Shown one piece after another: positions 1 through 7,046 of a DNA stretch of 29,566 bases. The notes below the pieces were generated by a model. The model did not search any database, was not told the DNA's origin, and saw only the letters and a program-made list of their open reading frames with translations. Both the position numbers and the translations under genes were made by a program. The DNA comes from Nitrospirota bacterium. GTDB taxonomy: Bacteria; Nitrospirota; Thermodesulfovibrionia; JACRGW01. Location of the stretch: NCBI GenBank assembly GCA_016212195.1, contig JACRGW010000021.1, positions 1-29,566 on the forward strand. The letters run 5' to 3'. The stretch's first letter is position 1, and every line of letters begins with the position of its first letter.

Positions 1-235
1 AAACAGACCAGTACTCTGCGATATCGGATTTGATAGAAAGGTCTTCTCCAAATCTCACAATTCCGTTAAATATCTTTGCACTGATAATGCCGCCCATAAC
101 ATCAACAACAAGGGCAGGATCAAGTGTTGTAGGATTTGTATTGAGCCTCAGATAAAGAAAACCATCAAGGCGATCGTTTTTGTGGCTGCAGGACAGCAGA
201 AAGATAAGCAAGAAGAGGATTGTCTTGTGCCTCAT
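1..235 (-). CDS. ABC transporter solute-binding lipoprotein, family 5 (partial, 3' end outside window)
   Basis: An open frame of 78 codons starts at the ATG at 235 and runs off the left edge. The first 16 residues look like a lipoprotein signal: a short basic start (MRHK), a hydrophobic run and a lipobox LLSC with Cys16. After the Cys comes LRLNTNPTTLDPA, then DVMGGIISAKIFNGIVRFGED and IAEYWSV. This is the characteristic opening of the extracytoplasmic peptide/oligopeptide-binding proteins (SBP_bac_5 family) that deliver substrate to an ABC permease. The real protein should be about 500 residues, so most of it lies outside the window. No clear Shine-Dalgarno sequence precedes the ATG. The substrate cannot be told from this fragment. 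Confidence 0.75.
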   Translation of the reverse strand, partial: MRHKTILFLLIFLLSCSHKNDRLDGFLYLRLNTNPTTLDPALVVDVMGGIISAKIFNGIVRFGEDLSIKSDIAEYWSV

Positions 236-490
236 ATAATTTAGTAAGTTTATCAATATTTTTCATTAAATTCTACAATATCTTTAGTTACCTGATACCA
301 AACGCATATTTTATTTAACCCCAGTAATATCTTATAATCCTTTTGTGAAAGGCTTGAAGAAAGAAAAGAAGAATTTGCTGAATGGCAGCTGCTCGAAAAT
401 GATATCTCTACACACTATCAAAATAATGGTTGACTTACGTAATCCCTTGGGATAACATCACCCTAAAGTTTCTTAAGGTAAAGGTATTTT
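236..490. other. Divergent intergenic region, 255 bp
   Basis: This A/T-rich spacer lies between two divergent genes, the minus-strand lipoprotein at 235 and the plus-strand gene at 491. TTGACT at 430-435 followed 15 bp later by GATAAC at 451-456 is a weak promoter candidate for the plus-strand pair. TATAAT at 333-338 has no good -35 partner. The only clear signal is AAGG at 481-484, six bases before the ATG at 491. I see no RNA gene, repeat or longer ORF here. Confidence 0.4.
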
Positions 491-1231
491 ATGATCTGCC
501 CCTCTTGTAATAAGGAGATTCCAGACCAGCCGCAACCAACTTTTTGTCCCCATTGCGGAGAGAGAATCACTCCTGAGCCTCCAAAATCCTGTCCCTGGGA
601 AGAAAGGGAAAGGCTTGGATTCATCACATCCCTAACCTCTACACTGAAAGAATCTCTGTTAAAGCCAGGAGACTTTTTCAGGAAAACGCCTGTAACAGGA
701 GGGCTCGGCAGTCCCCTTGTCTATGCAATAATCTGGGGTACTCTCGGTATGATGTTCGGTGTTATATGGCAGATCCTTTTTGGTGGTGTACTCGAAATGA
801 TAGCACAGCCACTCGGCACGAAAACAGAATTCAGACCTGATTATCTTCTTGCTATCGCAGTCCTCTCACCTCTCATCGTGATTATCAGTATATTCATCAT
901 CAGTGGCATCCTCCACCTCTGCCTGATGTTAATAGGCGGAAACAGAAAAGGTTTTGAGGCAACCTTCAGAGTTGTCTCCTATTCATATGGTGCCCAGGTC
1001 TTCTCTGCGATACCTCTATGCGGAGGTATTATAGGTGCTATATGGATGATAGTAATAGAAATTATCGGTCTAAAGGAATCCCACGGGATATCAGGAGGGA
1101 AGGCTACCCTGGCTGTATTCCTCCCTCTTATCTTCTGCTGTATTTTAATTGCCGTTTTCATAGCCATACTGATACCGATAATTATAGGTGCATTAGGTTC
1201 GATCCCTACTATAAAGGGTGTCCCTATCTGA
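491..1231 (+). CDS. Zinc-ribbon plus Yip1-like membrane protein
   Basis: A 246-residue protein with an N-terminal zinc ribbon of four cysteines (Cys3, Cys6, Cys19, Cys22; CPSC and CPHCG). A linker to about residue 70 is followed by four or five hydrophobic segments (about 76-100, 118-150, 165-195, 205-238). The stretch GGNRKGFEATFRVVSYS followed by ample Gly/Ile-rich helices is typical of the Yip1/YIF1-like family of bacterial membrane proteins. The function of these proteins is not established. AAGG six bases before the ATG supports the start. The stop codon overlaps the start of the next gene (TGATG), so the two are probably translated together. The family call is from pattern recognition; the substrate or partner is unknown. 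Confidence 0.72.
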   Translation: MICPSCNKEIPDQPQPTFCPHCGERITPEPPKSCPWEERERLGFITSLTSTLKESLLKPGDFFRKTPVTGGLGSPLVYAIIWGTLGMMFGVIWQILFGGVLEMIAQPLGTKTEFRPDYLLAIAVLSPLIVIISIFIISGILHLCLMLIGGNRKGFEATFRVVSYSYGAQVFSAIPLCGGIIGAIWMIVIEIIGLKESHGISGGKATLAVFLPLIFCCILIAVFIAILIPIIIGALGSIPTIKGVPI

Positions 1232-1644
1232 TGGAAATCTCTTCAAGAAAAGGGACAGAAAGTCCCGTGATGGAATACAGTCTTATCTATGGAGGATTGG
1301 CTATCCTTATCCTTTTAGCAGCAAGGTTCCTCCCCCTCGCTAAAATGCCTATCTTCTGTCCACTTAAAACAGTTTCAGGCATTCCCTGCCCTACCTGTGG
1401 TTCTACAAGGGCAATCATCCATCTTGCCCACTTCGACCTGATGGGCGCCTTCGCTATGAACCCATTAATTTCATCCTCTTTAATCGCAGGCACTATCTTT
1501 CTCTTATACTCTTTAGCATCTTATCTCTTAACACCACTTAGACTTGATGTGAAATTCAGCTTGAGAGAAAAATTGATACTCAGACTTGGCATTGGGTTAG
1601 CCATTTTCCTGAACTGGATTTATCTGATTATCTCAGGCATATAG
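1231..1644 (+). CDS. DUF2752-family membrane protein
   Basis: A 137-residue protein starting at the ATG that overlaps the stop of the previous gene by one base (TGATG). The frame stays open upstream to 1018, but that part only shadows the previous gene. Residues around 44-70 carry CPLKTVSGIPCPTCGSTRA followed by AFAMNPL. This matches the DUF2752 pattern of a CPxxxxxGxxCPxCGxTRA motif and a later NPL. Hydrophobic segments flank it at about 15-32, 80-98 and 118-137. The family is widespread and has no established role; the paired cysteines could bind metal or form a disulfide. The stop lies 8 bases from the convergent stop of the next gene, and I saw no terminator between them. Confidence 0.75.
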   Translation: MEISSRKGTESPVMEYSLIYGGLAILILLAARFLPLAKMPIFCPLKTVSGIPCPTCGSTRAIIHLAHFDLMGAFAMNPLISSSLIAGTIFLLYSLASYLLTPLRLDVKFSLREKLILRLGIGLAIFLNWIYLIISGI

Positions 1645-1652
1645 AAGAAGGG

Positions 1653-2777
1653 TCATGGAGAAGTGAGACCTTTCAGGGATGGACTCTCTAGACCTTTATG
1701 CTGGATCAGAACCTTGAAGGTCTCTCCCATAGCTGGCATCAGAAGGTTCTTTATGGGAAGCATCCTTTTCATGTAATCCCTATAGTCTGTGCTTTCTTTT
1801 GCTATATCTCTGATATAATCCTCAACACCGATATTTATGAGAAAATTTGTCTGATTGGTAAAACCTGTAAACTCCAAACCTTTTTTCTTACCCCAGTGAA
1901 TAAGGGCAGAGAAATTAACATGGGAGGTAATATCCTGATAACCTATCCTGGTATAGGGGTCTTCACAGGTAGTATGCCTGTAATAACAGAGGAGTGTGCC
2001 TCGAGAACGGTAGGACTGATAGAGTTCATCCGACAGGTATCCGTAATCTATTGTTATAACAAAACCTTTATCAAGAAACCCTCCGACCCTTTCTAACCAC
2101 TTCAGGGCGTCGAGATTGGCCTCTGTCCTGTAGCCCTCGGTAAAATCTATCCCCATCTCCTTGAAATAGTATTCTAGGGTGTCTGTTGATGGGTCTTTAA
2201 TAACCTCGACAAATCTTCCGTCAACCCAATCTACGAAGACCTCCCTAAGCCTGTTGTCTTCCATAATTACCTGATGTACGGGGAAAGAATCTACCAGCTC
2301 ATTAGAAATAAATACACCTTTTATTCCTGGTTGGAGGTCATCGAGATTGTTATGCCATATAACCCTATTACCATTCAAAGTTCCGAACTCTTTCTCTTTC
2401 AATCCAGGGCTTATCTCGATTACGTGGTACTGGACTCTATCATAGAAGGTATTATCCTCTCTTTTTAGAAAATCGAGTATATCTGATGATAGAAGCCCTT
2501 TCCCTCCACCCATTTCAACTATGATAAACCCTTCATCACCTAACAGACTTCTCATCTCTAATATCTGTTTCCCGATCATCGCTCCAAAGACAGGAGTAAG
2601 GTGTGGCGCTGTATAATAATCTCCTTCTCTACCTATCTTTTCCCTATAAGAGGCATAATACCCGAGTCCAGGATCGTAGAGGGACATCGCCATAAAATCC
2701 CTGAAACTTATAGAGCCTTTCTTCCTTATCTCTTCTACAATCAGTTTTACAAGCTCAGGACTCGAATCATCTTCCAT
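1653..2777 (-). CDS. Class I SAM-dependent methyltransferase, COG1565 (NDUFAF7/MidA-like)
   Basis: A 374-residue protein. The opening residues (SFRDFMAMSLYDPGLGYYAS, then GREGDYYTAPHLTPVFGAMI) are typical of the COG1565 family. VEMGGGKGLLSSDIL at about residues 87-101 is the SAM-binding motif I, and ISNELVDSFPVHQV near 155-169 is the conserved ELLDA/DxxP-like block. DITSHVNFSALIHWG near the C-terminus is another family signature. The eukaryotic relative NDUFAF7 methylates an arginine of complex I subunit NDUFS2; the bacterial substrate is not established. It is the last gene of the minus-strand run. No Shine-Dalgarno sequence is visible before the ATG, and 34 bases separate it from divIVA. 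The family is confident and the substrate unknown. Confidence 0.85.
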   Translation of the reverse strand: MEDDSSPELVKLIVEEIRKKGSISFRDFMAMSLYDPGLGYYASYREKIGREGDYYTAPHLTPVFGAMIGKQILEMRSLLGDEGFIIVEMGGGKGLLSSDILDFLKREDNTFYDRVQYHVIEISPGLKEKEFGTLNGNRVIWHNNLDDLQPGIKGVFISNELVDSFPVHQVIMEDNRLREVFVDWVDGRFVEVIKDPSTDTLEYYFKEMGIDFTEGYRTEANLDALKWLERVGGFLDKGFVITIDYGYLSDELYQSYRSRGTLLCYYRHTTCEDPYTRIGYQDITSHVNFSALIHWGKKKGLEFTGFTNQTNFLINIGVEDYIRDIAKESTDYRDYMKRMLPIKNLLMPAMGETFKVLIQHKGLESPSLKGLTSP

Positions 2778-2811
2778 TGCAGAGCAGGGTTCAGTCTTTA
2801 CTGTTTGCCGA

Positions 2812-3300
2812 TTACCTGTTCTCCTCGGACTTCTGAATCATCAGTTCATCTTCCCAGTCTTCTGTGGAGTCAAGCATCCTTATATGGCTTTCTGCCACCC
2901 TCCTGATCTCCTCCTTGAAATGCTTTCTAATACCCTTAAGGTCGGTGATATCCTCATGGATCTTTATCGCCTTTGACTGTACCCTTTCGATTATCTGCTC
3001 TGCCTTCATTTCTGCCTCTTTCATGATCAATCCCGCCTCTTTCTGGGCATTACCCTTTATCTCATCGATCATCTGCTGCGTCGTCATAAGGGTATTCTTC
3101 AATACCATCTCGGTCTCCTTGTATTCCCTGAGATGGTTCTCCATCTTATGGAGCTCCTCCCTGAGTTTCGAATTCTCCCTCAGTAGTTCCTCAAACTCCT
3201 CCCTGATCATTTCAAGGAACGAATCCACTTCCTCTATATCGAATCCCCTTAACTTTACACGAAACTGCTTCTGCTGAATATCCAGCGGCGTAATCTTCAT
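2812..3300 (-). CDS. divIVA: DivIVA-domain protein
   Basis: A 162-residue protein. Residues 1-32 (MKITPLDIQQKQFRVKLRG then FDIEEVDSFLEMI) are the DivIVA N-terminal domain, which in Gram-positive relatives binds curved membranes. From about 35 to 140 the sequence is a long charged coiled coil rich in Glu and Lys, as expected for tetramer-forming DivIVA. It ends in a short acidic tail. GGAGG six bases before the ATG supports the start. It follows yggT in a row of small genes downstream of ftsZ, the same neighbourhood as in Firmicutes (ftsZ, yggS/ylmE, yggT/ylmG, divIVA). A pole- or septum-marking role is inferred. Confidence 0.9.
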   Translation of the reverse strand: MKITPLDIQQKQFRVKLRGFDIEEVDSFLEMIREEFEELLRENSKLREELHKMENHLREYKETEMVLKNTLMTTQQMIDEIKGNAQKEAGLIMKEAEMKAEQIIERVQSKAIKIHEDITDLKGIRKHFKEEIRRVAESHIRMLDSTEDWEDELMIQKSEENR

Positions 3301-3314
3301 ACTCTTCCTCCTTT

Positions 3315-3620
3315 CTAAATTGTTTTAATTCTATAAGCCAATTCCACCAATGTCGGGATAATAAAATATTTAAGAAAAAGTATCCCGAGGATCGCTATCA
3401 TCGGTGACACATCAATCCCCAAGCCCGAAACGGGAATTACCCTCCTGATCCTGCGTAATACAGGTTCCGTAGCCCTGTAAAGAAAACGGACTATTGGATT
3501 ATAGGGATCAGGACTTACCCAGCTTATCAGGGCAGCTATGATAATAATCCACATATAGACCGTGAGCGCCAGATCAAGTATCGTTGCAATTGCCTTAATT
3601 AAGTTCGATACAATAAACAA
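3315..3620 (-). CDS. YggT family membrane protein (YlmG-like)
   Basis: A 101-residue protein with two hydrophobic segments (about 5-36 and 73-95) separated by NPIVRFLYRATEPVLRRIRRVIP. The RxTEPxLxxxRxxIP pattern is the YggT family signature. The start codon is TTG at 3620. It is preceded at five bases by GGGAGG, which makes this non-ATG start convincing. YggT/YlmG proteins are small inner-membrane proteins often next to divIVA and yggS. Relatives have been tied to nucleoid and plastid division or osmotic stress, but no mechanism is established. The gene follows proC after about 36 bases that contain a degenerate 7-bp repeat array. Confidence 0.88.
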   Translation of the reverse strand: MFIVSNLIKAIATILDLALTVYMWIIIIAALISWVSPDPYNPIVRFLYRATEPVLRRIRRVIPVSGLGIDVSPMIAILGILFLKYFIIPTLVELAYRIKTI

Positions 3621-3631
3621 TACTTCCTCCC

Positions 3632-3662
3632 TTTACTACTGTCTACTAACTACTATTTACTG
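3632..3662 (-). repeat. Heptad repeat array at the proC/yggT junction
   Basis: Read on the minus strand the tract is four related 7-mers: AGTAAAT, AGTAGTT, AGTAGAC, AGTAGTA. It covers the proC stop codon and ends just before the yggT Shine-Dalgarno. The 12-mer AGTAGACAGTAG also occurs in the dacA array on the opposite strand. Confidence 0.7.
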
Positions 3663-4454
3663 CTTTTTGCCCAGCTCCTCCGCCCTTTTTGTCGCTGCCT
3701 CTACAGCGTCAACTACTATCCCCTTTAAACCTCTACTTTCAAAGACCCTCAGTCCCTCAGCAGTTGTCCCACCTGGTGATGTGACCATCTCCCTCAGTTT
3801 CAGCGGGCTCATACCTCCATCGAGGAGTTTCGAAGCACCGAGAGATGTCTGTACAGCAAGCGTAAGGGCATCATCTCTCTGGAGACCCATATTCACCCCG
3901 CCTTCTACCATAGCCTCAATGAAGAACGCAATGAATGCAGACCCACTTCCTGAAAGTGCGGTTACCGCATTCATATATTTCTCGGGTAGTGTAATAACCT
4001 TTCCAACAGACATGAAGATCTCCCTTACGGTTGACATGTCACTACCAGAGAAACATTCACACAAAGAAATAACGGACATACCCTCCTGTATAATCGCAGG
4101 CGTATTCGGCATAACCCTTATTATTTTTTTTGTATTCAGTTTTTTCTGGAGATAAGAGAATGTAATCCCCGCTGCGATTGAGATCATAGTCTTTTCATCT
4201 GTTATGAGATCTGCTATCTCGTCAAGGACCTTATCCATATTCTGTGGCTTTACTGCAAGGATTATTATATTGCACAAAGACGCCACCTCTCTGTTAGAAA
4301 CTGTTGTTTTTATCCCATAGGTCTGTTGTAGATATTCCCGCCTTTCCCCCTTTGGTTCTGATACAAGGATGTCTTGAATCTTGAATCTTGAATCTTGAAT
4401 CATCCCTTTTATAAGGGCCTCAGCCATATTCCCTCCACCTATGAAACCGATCAT
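3657..4454 (-). CDS. proC: Pyrroline-5-carboxylate reductase
   Basis: A 265-residue protein that reduces 1-pyrroline-5-carboxylate to proline with NAD(P)H. The Rossmann motif FIGGGNMAEALIKG lies at residues 4-17. Further family signatures are NTPAIIQEGMSVI, ALSGSGSAFIAFFIEAM and SPGGTTAEGLRVFE, the last being the conserved substrate-binding end of the domain. The length is normal for the family. The start ATG overlaps the yggS stop by four bases (ATGA), with CGGAG seven bases upstream. Unusually, residues 19-28 (IQDSRFKIQD) are encoded by four perfect copies of the heptamer GATTCAA. They fall in the variable loop after the first helix of the Rossmann fold, and the enzyme appears otherwise intact. 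Confidence 0.95.
   Translation of the reverse strand: MIGFIGGGNMAEALIKGMIQDSRFKIQDILVSEPKGERREYLQQTYGIKTTVSNREVASLCNIIILAVKPQNMDKVLDEIADLITDEKTMISIAAGITFSYLQKKLNTKKIIRVMPNTPAIIQEGMSVISLCECFSGSDMSTVREIFMSVGKVITLPEKYMNAVTALSGSGSAFIAFFIEAMVEGGVNMGLQRDDALTLAVQTSLGASKLLDGGMSPLKLREMVTSPGGTTAEGLRVFESRGLKGIVVDAVEAATKRAEELGKKQ
4372..4401 (-). repeat. Perfect (GATTCAA)x4 array inside proC
   Basis: Four exact copies of the 7-mer GATTCAA (plus strand TCTTGAA, 4372-4399) followed by a partial unit. Read in frame they encode a 7-residue period (IQDSRFK, then IQD). Any gain or loss of a number of units not divisible by three would shift the proC frame. Confidence 0.95.
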
Positions 4455-5155
4455 CTCCTCTCTCCGAATATAGCGGTCCCGACCCTCACCATCGTTGCAC
4501 CTTCCTCTATGGCAACTTCAAAGTCATTAGACATCCCCATTGATAAGTCTCGTAACTCGTAACCCGTAACTCGTAACTCGTTAATATTATCCCTGATTTC
4601 CCTTAATCTCCTGAAATAGGGCCTTACCTTTTCTGGGTCTTCGGAGAAAGGCGGCATCGTCATAAGACCCTTAACAGAGATATTTTTTAATTTAGACATT
4701 TCCTTAAGGAGACTGATCGTACCCTCCTTCGATACGCCGTGTTTTGTCTCTTCCCCTGCGAGATTCACCTCTACAAGCACATCCTGAACTTTACCTGTCT
4801 TCCTGGATTCCCTGTCTATCTCCTCCGCAAGACGGAGACTATCTACTGAATGGATGAGATCAAAGAGCCGGATAGCTGTCTTTGCCTTATTTGTCTGCAA
4901 ATGACCAACCATATGCCACTCAATTTTTCTACCTACAACTCGTAACTCGTAGCTCGCAACTTTTTTTTGTGCCTCCTGTACTCTATTCTCTCCTAAAATC
5001 GTAATCCCTGCTATAACCGCCTCCTTTATCCTATCTATATCCACTGTCTTGCTTACCGCCACCAGTTTAATCTCTGATGGATCCCTTCCAGACCTCTTTA
5101 CAGCAGCCTCGATCCTATCTCTAACAACCTTGATATTCTCAGCTATAGATAACAC
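4451..5155 (-). CDS. YggS family PLP-binding homeostasis protein (PLPBP)
   Basis: A 234-residue single-domain fold-type III PLP protein. The PLP-binding lysine is Lys36 in LVAVSKT. Other signatures are LGENRVQEA, WHMVGHLQTNK, and MGMSNDFEVAIEEGATMVR followed by VGTAIFGER. The family buffers pyridoxal phosphate and affects amino-acid pools; no catalytic reaction is established. The start is GTG at 5155 with only a poor Shine-Dalgarno. The stop overlaps proC by four bases, the common yggS-proC pairing. Two separate tracts, residues 67-76 (ASYELRVVGR) and 193-202 (ELRVTGYELR), are encoded by tandem copies of the same heptamer TTACGAG. Both lie in segments that vary between family members. Confidence 0.93.
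   Translation of the reverse strand: MLSIAENIKVVRDRIEAAVKRSGRDPSEIKLVAVSKTVDIDRIKEAVIAGITILGENRVQEAQKKVASYELRVVGRKIEWHMVGHLQTNKAKTAIRLFDLIHSVDSLRLAEEIDRESRKTGKVQDVLVEVNLAGEETKHGVSKEGTISLLKEMSKLKNISVKGLMTMPPFSEDPEKVRPYFRRLREIRDNINELRVTGYELRDLSMGMSNDFEVAIEEGATMVRVGTAIFGERR
4549..4583 (-). repeat. (TTACGAG)x~5 array inside yggS, 3' part
   Basis: On the plus strand the unit CTCGTAA occurs at 4549, 4556, 4563 (as CCCGTAA), 4570 and 4577 (partial). It is read in frame in yggS as ELRVTGYELR. One substitution breaks the run. Confidence 0.92.
4935..4960 (-). repeat. (TTACGAG)x~3 array inside yggS, 5' part
   Basis: This tract has three to four degenerate copies of the same heptamer (TTACGAG, CTACGAG, TTGCGAG), in the same orientation as the array 350 bp further along the gene. 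It encodes ASYELRVV. Sharing one heptamer within a single gene suggests local copying. Confidence 0.85.
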
Positions 5156-5169
5156 ATTATCTTACTTAA

Positions 5170-5232
5170 AGTTCAGAGTAAACAGTTCGGAGTTTTGAAA
5201 ATTTTAACCCCTAAACTCTTAACTCTAAACTC
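5170..5232. repeat. Palindromic heptad element between the radical SAM gene and yggS
   Basis: The left arm (5170-5201) reads AGTTCAGAGTAAACAGTTCG and continues to GAAAA. The reverse complement of the right arm (5202-5232) reads AGTTTAGAGTTAAGAGTTTA and continues to AAAA. The arms match at roughly 70% by eye. The right arm is a heptad array (TAAACTC, TTAACTC, TAAACTC). The element fills nearly all of the 83-bp gap. Confidence 0.75.
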
Positions 5233-5238
5233 AAAATA

Positions 5239-6969
5239 TCAGCATACCCCGCACCTCGTGCATTCATCTGGAACACACCGTGGGGTCTCAATCCCATATT
5301 TAATCATCTCATACTCTTCCCAGAGGTAATCCTTTCTCACCCCTGTATCAATAAAATCCCAGGGGAGGACTTCGTCAAATTGCCTCTCCCTGTACACATA
5401 AAACTCAGGGTCAATACCAACCTCCTTTGCTGCCCTTGCCCAGTCACCTCTATCCTTTATAATCCTGAGTGCCCTTCCAACCCTTCTATCGCCTCTCGAG
5501 AGAAATGCCTGGAATGCAGCCCATTTCGGAATGTCATGGATAAGACTTATATTCTTTATTCTTTTAAGCGACTTCTTTAGAAAATTAATCTTCTCCTTCA
5601 GTCTATTTATATCTTCCATTGCTACCCATTGAAACGGTGTGAATGGCTTGGGGACGAAACAATTCAGACTGATCGTAAGAAGACCGATATTAGCCTTCTC
5701 TCTGGCAATGGATATCTGAATCCTATGAATCTTCTCTGTGAGATCAACTATCGCTTCTATATCTTCCATCGTCTCTGTAGGGAGACCTATCATGAAGTAG
5801 AGTTTAAGGTTCAATATGCCATTAAGAAAGATTAGCTCCGTTGCCCTAAGTATATCTTCCTCTCTCATCCCCTTATTTATAACCTTTCTCAGCCTTTCAG
5901 AACCTGCCTCAGGTGCTATAGAGACAGTCTTGAGACCACCTTCAGCAAGCCCTTTGATAAGATCGGTTGTAACCGAGTCAGCCCTCAGGGATGATACGGA
6001 AATCTGGAGTCCCTTTATTTCTGATGATTTGAGAATATCACCAATAGATGGATGATCCGATACTGCAGCCCCTACTAAACCGATTCTATTAGTAAGTCCT
6101 CTTCCCTCTTTCGCTGCCTTCAGGATAGACCCTATTCCTCTCTGTCTCGGAGGTCTGTATATAAAATCAGCAAGACAGAACCGGCAGTTCCTGCCACACC
6201 CCCTCGATATCTCTATCAGAAACATATTAGAGAACTCTGTATTAGGGGTGAGGATTCTGCTATAGGTATCAAACCTGTCTATATTCCTTAAATACCTTCT
6301 CTTTATCTTCTCAGAAGCACCCTCTTTTCCTACTCTTTCTTTTATTGTCCCATCTTCCCTGTAGACCACCTCATAAAGAACAGGTGCATAGCACCCATCA
6401 ATAGATGTCATATTTCTTAGAAGACCCTCTCTATCCACCTTATTGACCTCACTTTTATAGAGATCTATCATCTCATCAATCATTTCCTCGGCTTCACCGA
6501 TAGCGATAATGTCAAAAAAATCCGACAGTGGTTCTGGATTGAAGAATGTAGATATGCCACCGAGGACAATGAGGGGATCACTATCCTTCCTCTCATCTCT
6601 CATCAGGGGAATTCTGGAAAGGCACATAATATCAAGGACATTCAGATAATCATTCTCGAACGATACCGAGAAGGCGACTATGTCATAGTCCTGAATCCTG
6701 CGCTGAGACTCAAGTGTGAAGAGTTCTGTCCCTGTCCTCAGGTACTCTTCTCTGTCTTCATTATCCGGAAGAAAGGCCCTCTCACAGAGAACGTCTTCTC
6801 TCCGATTAAAAAGCCCGTATACCGTCTGGAAACCTAAATTCGACATGCCCAGATGATATGTATTCGGATAGATCAGAGCCACCTTTATTTTCCCCCCTGG
6901 ATCTTTATAAATAGTACCAACCTCTTCCCTCAATATTTTCTTAGCCTTTTCTATAAGCCTCCGTGACAT
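5239..6969 (-). CDS. B12-binding-type radical SAM protein (TIGR03960-like)
   Basis: A 576-residue protein. The N-terminal part (about 25-200) has the cobalamin-type Rossmann pattern KVALIYPNTYHLGMSNLGFQ and VLGGISTFFNPEPLSDFFD. The radical SAM core starts near residue 245 with FLIEISRGCGRNCRFC, a CxxxCxxC cluster site that binds the [4Fe-4S] and SAM. It continues with SIAPEAGSERLRKVINKGM and KLYFMIGLPTETMEDI. The C-terminus carries four cysteines at about 565, 570, 573 and 576 (CVPDECTRCGVC), probably a second metal site. The reaction is not known for the family. In relatives it is often followed by, or fused to, a DUF2344 domain, which is absent here. No Shine-Dalgarno precedes the ATG, since a palindromic heptad element ends directly before it. 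Confidence 0.85.
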   Translation of the reverse strand: MSRRLIEKAKKILREEVGTIYKDPGGKIKVALIYPNTYHLGMSNLGFQTVYGLFNRREDVLCERAFLPDNEDREEYLRTGTELFTLESQRRIQDYDIVAFSVSFENDYLNVLDIMCLSRIPLMRDERKDSDPLIVLGGISTFFNPEPLSDFFDIIAIGEAEEMIDEMIDLYKSEVNKVDREGLLRNMTSIDGCYAPVLYEVVYREDGTIKERVGKEGASEKIKRRYLRNIDRFDTYSRILTPNTEFSNMFLIEISRGCGRNCRFCLADFIYRPPRQRGIGSILKAAKEGRGLTNRIGLVGAAVSDHPSIGDILKSSEIKGLQISVSSLRADSVTTDLIKGLAEGGLKTVSIAPEAGSERLRKVINKGMREEDILRATELIFLNGILNLKLYFMIGLPTETMEDIEAIVDLTEKIHRIQISIAREKANIGLLTISLNCFVPKPFTPFQWVAMEDINRLKEKINFLKKSLKRIKNISLIHDIPKWAAFQAFLSRGDRRVGRALRIIKDRGDWARAAKEVGIDPEFYVYRERQFDEVLPWDFIDTGVRKDYLWEEYEMIKYGIETPRCVPDECTRCGVC

Positions 6970-6972
6970 TTG

Positions 6973-7046
6973 AATAGTCGATAGCCGATAGCCTATAGTC
7001 GATAGTCTCTTGATTTAAGACTGACGACTGACGGCTATTAACTATT
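6973..7046. repeat. Palindromic heptad element between ftsZ and the radical SAM gene
   Basis: The left arm consists of heptads GATAGCC, GATAGCC (overlapping phase), TATAGTC, GATAGTC. The right arm has GACTGAC, GACTGAC, GGCTATT, AACTATT. The reverse complement of the right arm (AATAGTTAATAGCCG, then TCAGTCGTCAGTCT) aligns with the left arm (AATAGTCGATAGCCG, then one extra heptad, then ATAGTCGATAGTCT). The element fills the whole gap from the ftsZ stop to the next start codon. Confidence 0.85.

Noticed and set aside
344..457. Short plus-strand frame (GTG, about 37 codons) before the Yip1-like gene
   Set aside because: Too short, no Shine-Dalgarno and no recognisable sequence; another frame of the same bases is equally open.
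1645..1652. Bidirectional terminator between the convergent genes
   Set aside because: Only eight bases lie between the stops, and I found no stem with a T-tract nearby.
2778..2811. Possible heptad array between divIVA and the methyltransferase gene
   Set aside because: No repeated 7-mer could be confirmed; the gap may contain a decayed copy, but the evidence is too weak.
4372..4583. Possible CRISPR array
   Set aside because: The repeat units are 7 bp, contiguous and without spacers, and lie in coding frames; no cas genes are present.
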